Below, one piece after another: positions 14,557-26,034 of a stretch of 64,000 nt of DNA (within the stretch, counting starts at the first letter, position 1; every line of letters starts with the position of its first letter). Made by a program: the position numbers and the translations under genes. The notes beneath the pieces are model-generated. The model was given only the letters and a program-made list of their open reading frames with translations. It made no database searches and was not told the origin of the DNA. Source of the DNA: Dolomedes plantarius (lineage: Eukaryota > Arthropoda > Arachnida > Araneae > Dolomedidae); NCBI GenBank assembly GCA_907164885.2, contig OU015490.1:207497272-207561271 (forward strand), written 5' to 3'.

Positions 14557-15420
14557 TCTGTCCGTGTGTATGTAACTGAACTCCTAAATTACTGGACTGA
14601 TTTTTATGAAATTTTGTGTGTGCGATTAAGTTGAATCGAGAATGGTTTAGATTCACAATTTGATCCGATAGAAAATGTTTTTATATTTTAAATAAATTAA
14701 TAAATAACCAACAATTTGTAAGGGGGTGCGTCCGGTAAATGGAAGCTGTTACAGTTTGTGGAAACACCCCTCTGGATAATGGCGTCCACGTTAGGTTTAG
14801 TTAGCAAACAGCGAGCGGAAAAATAAAAATAAATAAAATAAAAAAGTTTCAAGTCATATATTAAACCAGAATAATAAATGAAAATAATAATATTTCAAGT
14901 CAGATTTTATACTCTAAAATTGATCAGATCCAACGACACATTGATACTCTCGACACGCGATGGAAAATTCGAATCAACCACGCTGTGACACGAGATCTTT
15001 TTTAATCGCTACTGCAATCCCCCTCACCTATATCTTTGTGTCTATTGAAGAGCTAAAGACTAAGCTTCTATCCTGCTAACTTATTTCTGACTAAAAACTC
15101 TTATGACATGTATAATCACCAGCCCACAACAACTTTTCAATAGCGAATATATTTCACTTTACTCAGTACAGAACCGTGTCATCGTGGTGCGTTCGGAAGG
15201 TCGCGCAAGTACCATGCTCTTGTCCCGGGTTCGAATGCAGAGTCGTGTAAATTTTGCTAGACCTGTTATTTCAGCTTTTTTTTAAAGGCTTTTTATTTCT
15301 GCTTTTAATTTACTATTTTTTAATTGTTATTTAATTTAATTTTATTATTTTTTAATTTTAATTTTAATTTTATTTTAATATTTATTAAAATTATTAATTT
15401 ATTTATTTTTATTTTTTTCA
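14536..15420 (+). mobile_element. Probable Helitron-type 5' segment with low-complexity tail
   Basis: After the TA run the sequence reads TCTGTCCGTGTGTATGTAAC, then an ACTCCTAAATTACTGGACTG block. This resembles 5' regions of arthropod non-autonomous Helitrons with TCTGTCTGT-type starts. The block AATAACCAACAATTT near 14704 recurs near 16305, so pieces of the same element lie on both sides. From about 15280 the DNA becomes an A/T homopolymer-like tract. Family assignment is by general resemblance only. Confidence 0.45.
15165..15262 (+). repeat. tRNA-like (SINE-type) segment
   Basis: GTGGTGCGTTCGG near 15185 and GGGTTCGAATGC near 15227 have the spacing and wording of pol III A and B boxes. The segment lacks a foldable complete tRNA cloverleaf that I can confirm, so a tRNA-derived SINE head is more likely than a real tRNA gene. 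Confidence 0.35.
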
Positions 15421-16201
15421 GCTTTTTTATGATGAAATACCGAATATAGCTGAAATGAGAAGTTTATTATACATTTATACATTTTTAATTGGGTCTTCAT
15501 ATTATTAATATGTATAACATTTCGTATGCTTTTTTTTCTATGTTATTTATACTGCGTTTAGTTTTTTAATGGATTTTTGCAGGTTTATTATAAAGTTATA
15601 TATTTTATGTTTTACTTTTCAGGATTTTTTGCTCCAATCATAAAGACTATATCTTTTCTATGTTACTTATACTGTGTTTAGTTTTTAAATTGATTTTGGT
15701 TAACAAACATTCGACAATTTGACATTTTTACTTTTCAGCTTTACTTTTCAAAATTCTTCACTTTCCTAAAGACAATTTGACATTTTTCCTTTTCAGCTTT
15801 TAGTGGTATATTATAAATGCATATATTTTATGTTTTACTTTTCAGGTTTTTTTTTGCTTCAATGATGAAAGGCTAAATCTATCTGAATTCTGAAGAAATT
15901 ATTGTAAATTTATGGTTTTTTATACTGGGTTTCCTTTTTATTCATGCGTAGAACATTTTACATGTTTTTTCTATGTTATTTATACTGTGTTTAGTTATTA
16001 AATTGATTTTGGTTGACAAATCTTCGACAATTTGACATTTTTAAGTTTTTAGTGGTACAATGATGAAAGGCTAAATCTACCTAAATTCTGAGATGTGTAT
16101 AACATTTCACATGCTTTTTTTCTATGTTATTTATACTGTTTTTAGATATAAAATTGATTTTGGTTAACAAACATACTTAAAATCCCGGGCAACGCCGGAT
16201 A
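15421..16201 (+). mobile_element. Helitron 3' region with internal tandem repeats, copy B
   Basis: Units of the type TATGTTATTTATACTGTGTT, then TTTTGGTTAACAAACATTC, GACAATTTGACATTTTTAC and CAGCTTTTAGTGG repeat several times. They end in the hairpin CCCGGGCAACGCCGG (16184-16198). The usual TACTTCAGCTAG end is lost here (it reads ATAAATTATCACC), so this copy is 3'-damaged. Confidence 0.7.
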
Positions 16202-16387
16202 AATTATCACCTGTGTAGGTTGATAATTTATAAATCTTAAAACTGTTCCCACATGTATAAATAACGACCCACAAGAACTTTCCAATATTTTTAATTAATA
16301 AATAACCAACAATTTTTGAAGGATGCTACTCTCGATACACAGACGTAAAGTAGATGGCTCCACTATTTTAAACTTTTAGTATTCCAA

Positions 16388-16424
16388 CCCATCTGAAAAC
16401 ACGCACTTCGCTACCTTGTACATT

Positions 16425-16477
<53 letters not shown>

Positions 16478-16924
16478 CATTAAAAACCCCATACCATTTT
16501 AAAATCTAACATTATTCTAAATTCCCTTGGGCGTACGAGCTAAATTTCGCTTTTGATTCTAAACTCTAATAACTTCGAGAGAAAATATTAAATGGCTTCC
16601 TTTTTCAAATAGGCGCGGCGTCCCCAATATTTTAGATAAGCTCTGCGCAGATTATATAAAACCACATGTGACTTATCGACAACAGCAAATCCCTAATCGC
16701 GATGATGATCACATGACAAAGTTTATATAAACCGCCTGAATGGTACATGTAACGCTTTTTTGATCATGTAACTGACTTGGGAAGACATATTTCAGACGAA
16801 ATAAAAACTAGTATAATGCCGTAACTTGCCGCGTCGTTTATTCGAGCCACGACTACTTTTCATTGCCTGTGATGTGCTGGACGCCCACTCTTTCCTTGGG
16901 TTGTCCAGTACGTTACATATATAA

Positions 16925-16994
<70 letters not shown>

Positions 16995-17672
16995 AATACT
17001 ATGATCAATGTATACAAATAATGCAAAAAAAAAACAAAAAAATATATTTATTTTTTAATAAAATCCTAAGGGATATTTTTATAGACAAAATATTGTCGAA
17101 GTAAATATTAAAATTAAATCTAATAGGACATACTAAAGAATATAGTACAGTTTGAGGAACATATCTTTTAATTTATTTTAATATTTTTTTGGATAATGTC
17201 CTATCGTCTGCCGCATTAGCAAGAAAAAAAAATTTGGTCCATTTCGTTGTTACGTGACGATAAATTTATTTAAAGTACCAGAAAAAGAAATCACATGATC
17301 AGAGTTTAATAAATTAAATTCAAAAAATTAATCTTTAAAAATTCACCAAAAATCAGAAAATGGAGGTAAAGATTCGAAAAAGATTTCATTTTAAAGGATT
17401 TTTTATGATCTTTTTCGTGATATAAATTTTATAACCCTCAAATTATTATTTTATATGCAAACTTAAAAAAAGTTACAAAAACAGCTTAAAAATTTAATTT
17501 AAAAAAATCTAAGAATTTTTCAAAACTCTTTTTTAGTGCACCCCTACACTATAAGAAGAATGGCCATGTAAAATTTCAGCCCTTTAGGTCCAGCGGTTTG
17601 GTCTGTACATTCTATGTCAGTCAGTCAATCAGTCAGTCAGTCAGTTACGGAACTGTTTTATATATATATAGA
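16388..17672 (-). mobile_element. Non-autonomous Helitron, copy 2, with insertion
   Basis: On the minus strand it begins TCTATATATATATAAAACAG (17672 downward), a canonical Helitron TC start, followed by TTCCGTAACTGACTG. It ends near 16388 with GGTAGCGAAGTGCGTG and TTTTCAG. The interior matches copy 1 from about 16991 to 17672. Between 16430 and 16990 it is interrupted by CA and TA runs and an LTR-like block (16473-16917). There is no coding capacity. Confidence 0.78.
16473..16917 (+). mobile_element. Probable solo LTR, about 445 bp
   Basis: The block sits between two TA arrays inside the Helitron and ends GTACGTTACA. Its start reads TATAACATT, which pairs with that end if the first TG has mutated to TA. 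It contains TATA-like sequences (TTATATAAA near 16652 and 16719) and an AATAAA near 16800, followed by a GC-richer tail. TATA lies on both sides, but because the flanks are TA repeats a target duplication cannot be proved. A second TA run follows at 16918-16991. Confidence 0.45.
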
Positions 17673-18354
17673 TTTTTATTACTATCTTTATATCGTAACG
17701 TTGACTTCATGCACACGCATTATTTTCCTATGCTTTTTTTATTATTATCTTTATAATAGCGTAATTTTCATATGATTTTAAACAACAATCCTTTTTAACT
17801 CGCGTTCAATTGGCTGTTAAAACTTTATATTTACACCCTATTTAAAAGAAGTAGGGTGTAAATTTTTCAAAGAGGATGTTTCAACACCCAACTTCAAAGA
17901 AGTAGGGTGTAAATTGTAGGGTTGAAAGTTGGTAAAATCAAAATTTTGTGCAATATATTTAACTTGTCGATTGAAAGTAGTTTTTTTTCTAAAAATTAAT
18001 TTATTTCGCTTGAAAAGCTAAATATTTTACGCACGCGGTTTATATTACTATTACTATCTTTATATTGCAACGTTAACTTCATGCGCGAGCATTATTTTCT
18101 TATGCCTTTTTATTATTATCTTTATAATAGCTTTATTTTCGTATGATTTTAAACAACTATCGTTTTTATTTATATTATGTTGGGTTTTTATTAATTAAAA
18201 ATTAAGGGTAGTCAATTTCGATTCCGAAAGTTCTTATTATCTTTATTTTCATATGCTTTTTCATTTACGAATTATTCAAATGTTGGTGAAAAAACTTTTG
18301 TGTAATTTATACATTTCTATGTGTTTAATTATTGAAATTAATAAATTTATATTT
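17673..18354 (+). repeat. 130-bp direct repeats and a 12-bp hairpin
   Basis: TTACTATCTTTATATCGTAA near 17680 recurs as TTACTATCTTTATATTGCAA near 18048. Both are followed by CGTT(G/A)ACTTCATGC, GCATTATTTTC and TTTATAATAGC blocks, a duplicated segment of about 130 bp at about 368-bp spacing. Between them lies a perfect stem, ATTTACACCCTA (17829-17840) pairing with TAGGGTGTAAAT (17852-17863) around an 11-nt loop. AGTAGGGTGTAAATT recurs near 17900. It is possibly the body of the Helitron whose 3' end follows. Confidence 0.6.
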
Positions 18355-18733
18355 CTGGTGAGGCTGTTTTAGTTTTTAGTGGTACTATGATGAAAGGCTA
18401 AATCTAGCTCAATTCTGAGGAGTTTATTATAAATTTATATATTTTGATATTGGGTTTTCCTTTTATTCACGTGTATAAGATTTCACGTGGTATTTTTTCT
18501 ATGTTAGTTTTACTGTGTTTAGTTTTAAATTATTTTGGTTAACAAACATTAGAGAATTTGACATTTTTACTTTTCAGATTTTAGTACTACAGTGATGAAT
18601 GGCTGAAATTCTGAGATGTGTATAACATTTCACATATATTTTTTGTATGTTATTTATACTGTGTTAATTTTTAAATTGATTTTGGTTAACAAACATTCTT
18701 AAAATCCCGGGCATCGCCGGTTACTTCAGCTAG
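18355..18733 (+). mobile_element. Helitron 3' end, copy C
   Basis: Two of the AT-rich units described for copy B run into the hairpin CCCGGGCATCGCCGG (18706-18720), followed by TTACTTCAGCTAG (18721-18733). A GC hairpin a few bases before a CTAG terminus is the Helitron 3' signature. Confidence 0.78.
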
Positions 18734-18775
18734 AATTACAACGTGTGAACAGGATAACGTCTGTCGGGTCTGCTA

Positions 18776-18855
<80 letters not shown>

Positions 18856-18867
18856 TATATATATATA
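18734..18867. repeat. Possible second CTAG end, then (TA)n array
   Basis: The bases 18745-18775 end GTCTGTCGGGTCTGCTAG, another Helitron-like terminus. A TA array of about 90 bases and a short GA run follow directly. Confidence 0.7.
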
Positions 18868-18953
18868 GAGAGAGAGAGAGGCATTAATTGCATACTTTGA
18901 CCGTTGTATTTAATTTGAATGTACTCCGTAGCGAAGTACGGGTATTCAGCTAG
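18868..18953 (+). mobile_element. Helitron 3' tail fragment
   Basis: The block from GCATTAATTGCATAC, through a TTTGACCGTTGTATTTAATT segment, to CCGTAGCGAAGTACGG (hairpin) and GTATTCAGCTAG (ending 18953) is the 3' end of the same Helitron family as copies 1, 2, 4 and 5. Only the last 85 bases are present. Confidence 0.8.
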
Positions 18954-20564
18954 TACATCTATAATATGTTTACTTTATATTATATAAGATTATTTTGGGA
19001 AAAACATTTCCGAAATTAATTTTTTTATTTTTATCGTATTTTTTCGATTTCATTATGTTTTCGTATATTTTTCTGTATTCTACCAAAACAAATATGTTTA
19101 TTACTACATACGATCAGAAAAAAATATATTATTGAACTACCATATTTATAAAGATTCATTCTAACATTTAAAATAACAATTACTTTGTTATGTATTATTT
19201 TATAATTTTACATCCTTAAAACGAAAGGGCTAAATACCTCTTCTATTTTTACAAAATATATGACAGCCACATCAATTATCCAATTATTTTAAATGTATCT
19301 TATTTTTAGTGTGCCGCTAAATTTCTAAATTATTAGAAGTATACCGTAACGAAAAAAGCTGGAGAATCATTGATCTAAATATTGATAAAGTGAAAAGCGT
19401 GGTAAGACGGTGTATCCCAATGCTTATCACCTTGAAAATGAATGTTTGAACCCAAACATTCATTTTCATTGAACATTCATTTTCATTTTTTCCCGACGAA
19501 TGTTTATCCGAATTAAAATATTTTTTAAACGTACGATTGACTAATTTCAAATACCAGTTCTACAACCATTAGAAACGAGTTTTTGAATTAATTTGTTACC
19601 CCCGGGCTACCCAGATACCTGGTTCTACAATCACCAGTCTTGGTAACTTGGTAGAAATGGAGCTAGGGGCATCGAAGTCGGTAGAACGTATTCCAGTCCC
19701 GTCTTCTACGCTTCAACTAGGCAATGAAAAATCTTATTTAAACGCGTGATCTCTACCGTTATTCATAATAAATTTTAGTGACGTCAAATAAAAGAAGTTG
19801 AGAGAGAAATCCATAAATAACGCTTGTAGGACAGAAAAAACAAAATTTCACACCAGTAAAGCCAAGATCACACCAGTAGTGAACAGCCGAATTTTTTTAA
19901 CTTTCACTAGAAAGACATAGAAAATAATGTTTTGAATGACTTTATTCACACGTTTAAAAATCATGTATTATCATATTGCTAGCACGGTTTACTTTAAAAA
20001 GCATATCCTCGGGGTTACGAAACCCTTTTGTGTGTTTAAAACCCTCTGTCGACAGACGATTGCTTCAGCGCTCTACCTCTCAAAAGTGTTATTGGATATT
20101 TAAAGTACGAATAAACATCCATGAAGGAATGACATTCGACATTTTTTTTGGAGAATAGATATGAATAAATGGAAATAATATACAACGTTTTGTCTGTATA
20201 CCTGAAGAAGAATGGAGGATTTGTGAGGTTAAGTCCCCGAAAAATAACAATACCTCACGATGCAAGTTTGCTCAGGAGGCTAGAATTTGATTCTCGATCC
20301 TTGAAGATTGCTATTATAACTGTAAATAATGATTCCATTGTGTACTGCTCTCACGGTCTTGAAATTCCCTTTTTTCCCAAAGCTTTGTGATTTCGAAAAA
20401 TAGTGAAGGATTTTGTTTTATAATCCTGCTTAACTGACAGCTTTTCAAAAACATATTCTCTTGAGTATTTAATTCAGTTTCTTATATTTATTCAAAGGAG
20501 AGAGTGTTTTCATAGTTTTATTTTTAAACATCCCGACATGCACGAGCATACACATACAATATTT
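18954..20564. other. Unassigned AT-rich DNA
   Basis: No gene or element ends are recognised. GC-richer patches at 19600-19740 and 19980-20060 have no supported frame. A perfect hairpin at 19433-19468 is listed separately. Confidence 0.5.
19433..19468. repeat. Perfect 16-bp stem-loop
   Basis: TGAAAATGAATGTTTG (19433-19448) pairs perfectly with CAAACATTCATTTTCA (19453-19468) around a 4-base AACC loop. Part of the right arm is repeated directly just downstream (AACATTCATTTTCAT near 19472). The stem is AT-rich and has no U-tract context that would suggest a terminator in this genome type. Confidence 0.9.

Positions 20565-21016
<452 letters not shown>

Positions 21017-21086
<70 letters not shown>
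21017..21086. repeat. (TA)n microsatellite
   Basis: About 70 bases of TA separate the two 310-bp repeats. Confidence 0.95.
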
Positions 21087-21088
<2 letters not shown>

Positions 21089-21400
21089 CAAAGTTGAAAG
21101 TGAAAAACCAGTATAAGCTCAAAACTACTGCAGCCAGGAATAAAAAACTTGAAAAGATAAGTGAAAAATAGGTTTTTGGCAACATCTCTTCATCAGCGGT
21201 GCCGATACTGTCTAAAAACCAATAGATTATTTCTGATAAATATGATCTGAGCAATAAACGTACTTAGAAACCGTACAATCCATAAGAAACAGAAGAAGTG
21301 AGTAAACAGATGCTTAATCATAGAACACCAAGCCCGGCGCCAGACAAATTAGAAGTTAAGAAAAATATACCGCAAGAACACTGACGTCACAAACCTTGCA
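21087..21400 (-). repeat. 310-bp repeat, copy 2
   Basis: Direct repeat of 20688-21016, clearly diverged. It ends at a GACGTCACAAA block that in copy 1 leads straight into the TA array, so the pair may be a tandem duplication of a TA-containing unit. Confidence 0.8.
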
Positions 21401-22082
21401 ACCATGGAGCAAATGGAAACACAGAAGCAGACTTACTAAGGATACTGTGTTATAGGACAAAATAACCTAAATCAACTTAGACATTTATTATGACTGAAAG
21501 TTATTGTTATTATTTATTATTTATTATTATTATTACTACACTAGTTTTAGTTTATTATTTTTTCTTTTTCTTTTTTTATAGTTATTTACTATAATTAATC
21601 TTATAGTTTTGAATTAGTAATTAATAGCAACAGAACATGCTATTCAGTAAATCTAAAACTACCAATTATGTGCTTGGAAAGACTATCGGGTAATAATTGC
21701 GTTTTAGCACTACTAACAATTCTATAATATGCTTATTAAAACGAGATCATTATAATTTTATTACTGTTAGGATTATGTCTTGGAATAACGTTCTTTATCA
21801 AAATATAAAACGTAATGTAATAATAATTCAGTTAACGCGTTGCCTACGCTTTCATTCAAATGTAATAAACATGGATTTTAGAAGAAATACATAAAATTAG
21901 CTTCAGAACAGGGTTTCCCTATTAAATTCATTACGTCAATCTTAACCCAGTTTTTTAATCTAAATAATACAATTTGCAGGCAACGCTTCATCTTATAGTT
22001 GGCAACAGTAATACCCTATTTTTGACTATAAAATTGTGTGTGTTGGTAAGTCGTGACGCTGGCTTGGTGAGGTGGTATGTCC
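21401..22082. other. Unassigned AT-rich DNA
   Basis: No supported gene or element. An ATT-rich simple tract occurs near 21500-21560. Confidence 0.5.
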
Positions 22083-22086
22083 TTAA

Positions 22087-22898
22087 CCCGTGAGCACTCG
22101 CTCCCAATTTCGAACACGAGAGCTCGCGCCGGTATCTCATACCCTAGTTCATTTCTGCTATTTAAATATGAATTAATATTGTTTATATGCAAACCTTACG
22201 TAACTAAAGAACATAAAATAATAAATTAAAGATTTTTAGGGAATTTTAATACTTCCATTTTTTATAGACAATTTTTACAAACTACATACTGATGTTCAAC
22301 ACAAAGATATTTTTCACATTTTTGGCACATAAACTTTGTTTTTCTATCCTTATTACTTGGGCAAATTTAACATCGGTTATATTTTGTCTTGCGTTTTTTT
22401 TTTTTGCAGGCGGTGTACTATTAGATATTTCCAGTTCCATTGAAGTGCTTGAATAAGTTGTTTTTGTTTGAAGCACCATCATATTTAGCATGTTGCTATC
22501 GAAGAGAACATTTCATGTATTTACGAGAGAAGCGACATCTCTTGAATAATGCGTATTACCTGCAAGCTTGCTAATTACGTTCCTTGAAGGCTTCCTTACA
22601 TTTTGCCGGTAATTTTTCTTCAGCCATTTTGTAATTTTATATTTACCAATATAAAATTGGGCTGTTGACAGTGAACTTTTATCTTCGATTTCTGTCTCAA
22701 TTTCAGTAGAAGAATCGTGATTGATACAGTATTCTCAATCCCCAGAGGCATCATTATCTTCGGATAAAGGTTCATCATCACTAGAAACAGTCTCTAAAAG
22801 GTGTCGCAATTGTTTTATTTCCTCGTCGTCATTCAAAAAGTGCGCCATGATACACTAAACTCACAGTAAGATCTGACTGACGCGAGGACTCGCACGGG
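22087..22898 (-). mobile_element. Internally deleted piggyBac element
   Basis: The left end follows a TTAA (22083-22086) and starts CCCGTGAGCACTCGC. The opposite end, read in reverse, starts CCCGTGCGAGTCCTCGC at 22898. TTAA plus a CCC-type terminus is the piggyBac signature; the right flank reads TATG, so that copy of the target has decayed or the boundary is imprecise. Near-palindromic subterminal blocks (GGTATCTCATACC and GGGTATGGCATACCC) lie near each end. At about 812 bp the element keeps only the N- and C-terminal coding ends. Confidence 0.75.
22282..22848 (-). pseudogene. piggyBac transposase remnant, catalytic core deleted
   Basis: From the ATG at 22848 the frame gives MAHFLNDDEEIKQLRHLLE and an acidic tract (SSDDEPLSEDNDASGD), a typical disordered piggyBac N-terminus. 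A stop follows, and then AQFYIGKYKITKWLKKNY, matching the conserved Y-IGKD-KW motif that precedes the first catalytic block. After NTHYSRDVASLVNT and a stop, the frame 22491-22282 reads SLCAKNVKNIFVLNISM, resembling the end of the cysteine-rich C-terminal domain (CxxCxKxxC..H). The whole DDD core between these points is missing. The N- and C-terminal pieces plus both ends therefore persist as a deletion derivative. Confidence 0.72.
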
Positions 22899-24174
<1,276 letters not shown>

Positions 24175-24365
24175 AACGACAAGGCGACAGGTATCAAATT
24201 CAACCCTTCAAGAATATTTATTTTGATTTATTCATTCCATCTCCCGTTTCTTGCATGACTTCCAAATAAATCTCTCTAAATTCATCGATCTAAATCCGAA
24301 TTCTAGCTCTGATAAATAAAATGCTGTGTGGAATAAAATTTGATGATGTGATTATTTTTATAGCG
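24175..24365 (+). repeat. Dispersed 190-bp repeat, copy 1
   Basis: It shares with 35420-35600 the blocks AAGGCGACA, CAACCCTTC.AGAAT, TATTTTGATTTAT.TATTCCA, CTTTAAATAAATCT-type and GATAAATAA.A.GC.GTGTGG, then AATAAAAT.TGATGATG.GATTATTTTT. The family is unknown, and there are no clear terminal repeats. Confidence 0.7.
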
Positions 24366-24439
24366 TATGAAAACTCAGGCTGAAAATTCAAGCCTCATAA
24401 AAATTTAAATTTCAAGAGCAAATATAAGTTCTAGAATTT

Positions 24440-25083
24440 GTGAAATTTCTTGATTTATCGCTAGAAAACAAGAGGCAATAATATTCGACAATAGATATGG
24501 AGTTTGAGAAAAATTTTTAAAGAAAGTATTAGCTTTGAATAAGAATGTCCAATGTATATTTTAACTCTGATTTAGAAATAAAGTCATTTTTAGAGATTTG
24601 TAGATTAATTGGTATAAATTGGTACATGGATAGGATATTTCAATATAAAGAATTTTTTAAATATGAATGTATGCATTATTATTATGTACATCTGATTTTG
24701 AAAAAAGCCAATTTTTAGAGACTTTGTAGATTAATTGGTGTAAGACGGTACATATAGGAAGTTATTAAATGAAGTATTAGATTTCAGTAGGAATGTTCAC
24801 TATATATTTTGGTTTATATAACTTATAAAATAGTTATTTATTTAGACTTTGTAGATTAATTGGTATGAACTGGTACATAGATAGGGTATTTCAAAATAAA
24901 GAATTATCATTGAATAGGAATTTATGCAATATGTTTATCTATATCTGATTTTGAAAAAAAAGCCAATTTTTACAGACTTGGTTTGTAGCGAGAAAGCAAG
25001 AATCAATAATATTCTACAATAGGTATGAGGTGTGAGAAAATTTTTAAAAAAAGAATTAGCTGTAAATAGTGATGTTCAATACA
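24440..25083 (+). repeat. Degenerate satellite, about 125-bp unit, block 1
   Basis: The landmark TAGATTAATTGGT starts at 24601, 24727 and 24852, spacings of 126 and 125 bp. Each unit then carries GGTACATGGATAGG (variants), AATAAAGAATTA or GAAGTATTAG, GAATAGGAATG, CTATATCTGATTTTGAAAAA and CATTTTTAGAGACTTTG. The array is cut at 25084 by a transposon and resumes at 29245. Confidence 0.85.
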
Positions 25084-25325
25084 CAGGGTGGTTATATTTA
25101 AAGTTCCACTTTGAAATGGTCATAAAAGGAAAATTACTGGACCAAATGTTTTCAAACTTGGTAATAGTTTAAAGGAGGTCATGGAAATTTCTTTTCCGCC
25201 CCCCTCCCAAAAAAAAGTTCAAAAACTCACCATCAGCGGGGAAATGGCGCGGTATACAATATTGTTAAATGAAATATGACATGGAGACATCGGTTTAAAA
25301 TGTGTTTAATCGTTTCTGAAACGTG

Positions 25326-26030
25326 CTACAAAGCATATTCAATGTGGCGTCCACCATTTTCCGAAAACAAGTTAAATCGCATTACTGCATTCTCAACAGT
25401 AGCTCTTAGCATATCAGGAGGAATGTTACGCACATATGGGTGTATCGCATCTTTCAATTCCTCCAAATTCTTTAGATTATCACCATAAACAGTGCTTTTG
25501 AGATAACCCCATAGCCAGACGTCACAAGGGTTGAAGTCTGGTGACCGGGGTGGTCCTTTTGTGGGGAAGTTTCGGCCTATAATCCGTTCATTAGTGAAAT
25601 GTTGCTTAAGTAACAGTGTGACACATGTACCAATGTGGCCCCGTCCTGCATAAAAATCGTGGTGTCTAAAACGCTACTTTGCTGGAATTCAGACATCACG
25701 AAACATCTTAGCATTGACTCTAAGTGAGGTTCAGTCACAGTGCATGTAACATGTCCGGCTGTCGACTACTCTTCAAAGAAAAATGGTCCGATTATGAAAC
25801 TAGCTGTCATACCACACCAGACAATGAATTTAGGAGAATGTAATGGAACTGGGTAGATAACATTATGGGTTTGTTTGGCCCAAATCCTGCAGTTATGGGA
25901 GTTGGCATCGCCATTTAGGTTAAAATGGGCCTCATCTGTCCACAAAATGTCCCATGGCCAATGTTCGTCCATTTCCATCCGTGCAAGGAATTCCAAAGAG
26001 AAAGATTATCTTGCAGCAGGGTCGTTAAGT
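25326..26030 (-). pseudogene. DDE transposase, C-terminal two-thirds (after insertion)
   Basis: This continues the N-terminal piece at 28294-28670. From the insertion point it reads KLNDPAA, a stop, then SFSLEFLARMEMD, the first catalytic block HWPWDILWTDEAHFNLNGD, and NCRIWAK, PKFIVWCGMTASFIIG and PFFFEE before another stop. After a frameshift come the second block (IFMQDGAT), the third (PPRSPDFNPCDVWLWGYLKS) and the end NGGRHIEYAL with a stop at 25326-25328. The three acidic positions (TDE, QDG, PCD) identify a DDD enzyme of the IS630-Tc1-mariner superfamily. In-frame stops and a frameshift between FFFEE and QDG make it dead even without the insertion. Confidence 0.88.
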
Positions 26031-26034
26031 TTAA

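Noticed and set aside
15165..15262. Functional tRNA gene at the B-box matches (15.2 and 60.7 kb)
   Set aside because: No full cloverleaf or acceptor stem could be drawn, and the body sequence is shared with a dispersed repeat, so a SINE head is more likely.
19433..19468. Bacterial-type intrinsic terminator at the 16-bp hairpin
   Set aside because: The window is clearly eukaryotic, no gene ends here and no proper T-tract follows.
25276..25488. Plus-strand ORF at the left end of the long-TIR transposon
   Set aside because: Antisense to the transposase C-terminus and inverted repeat.
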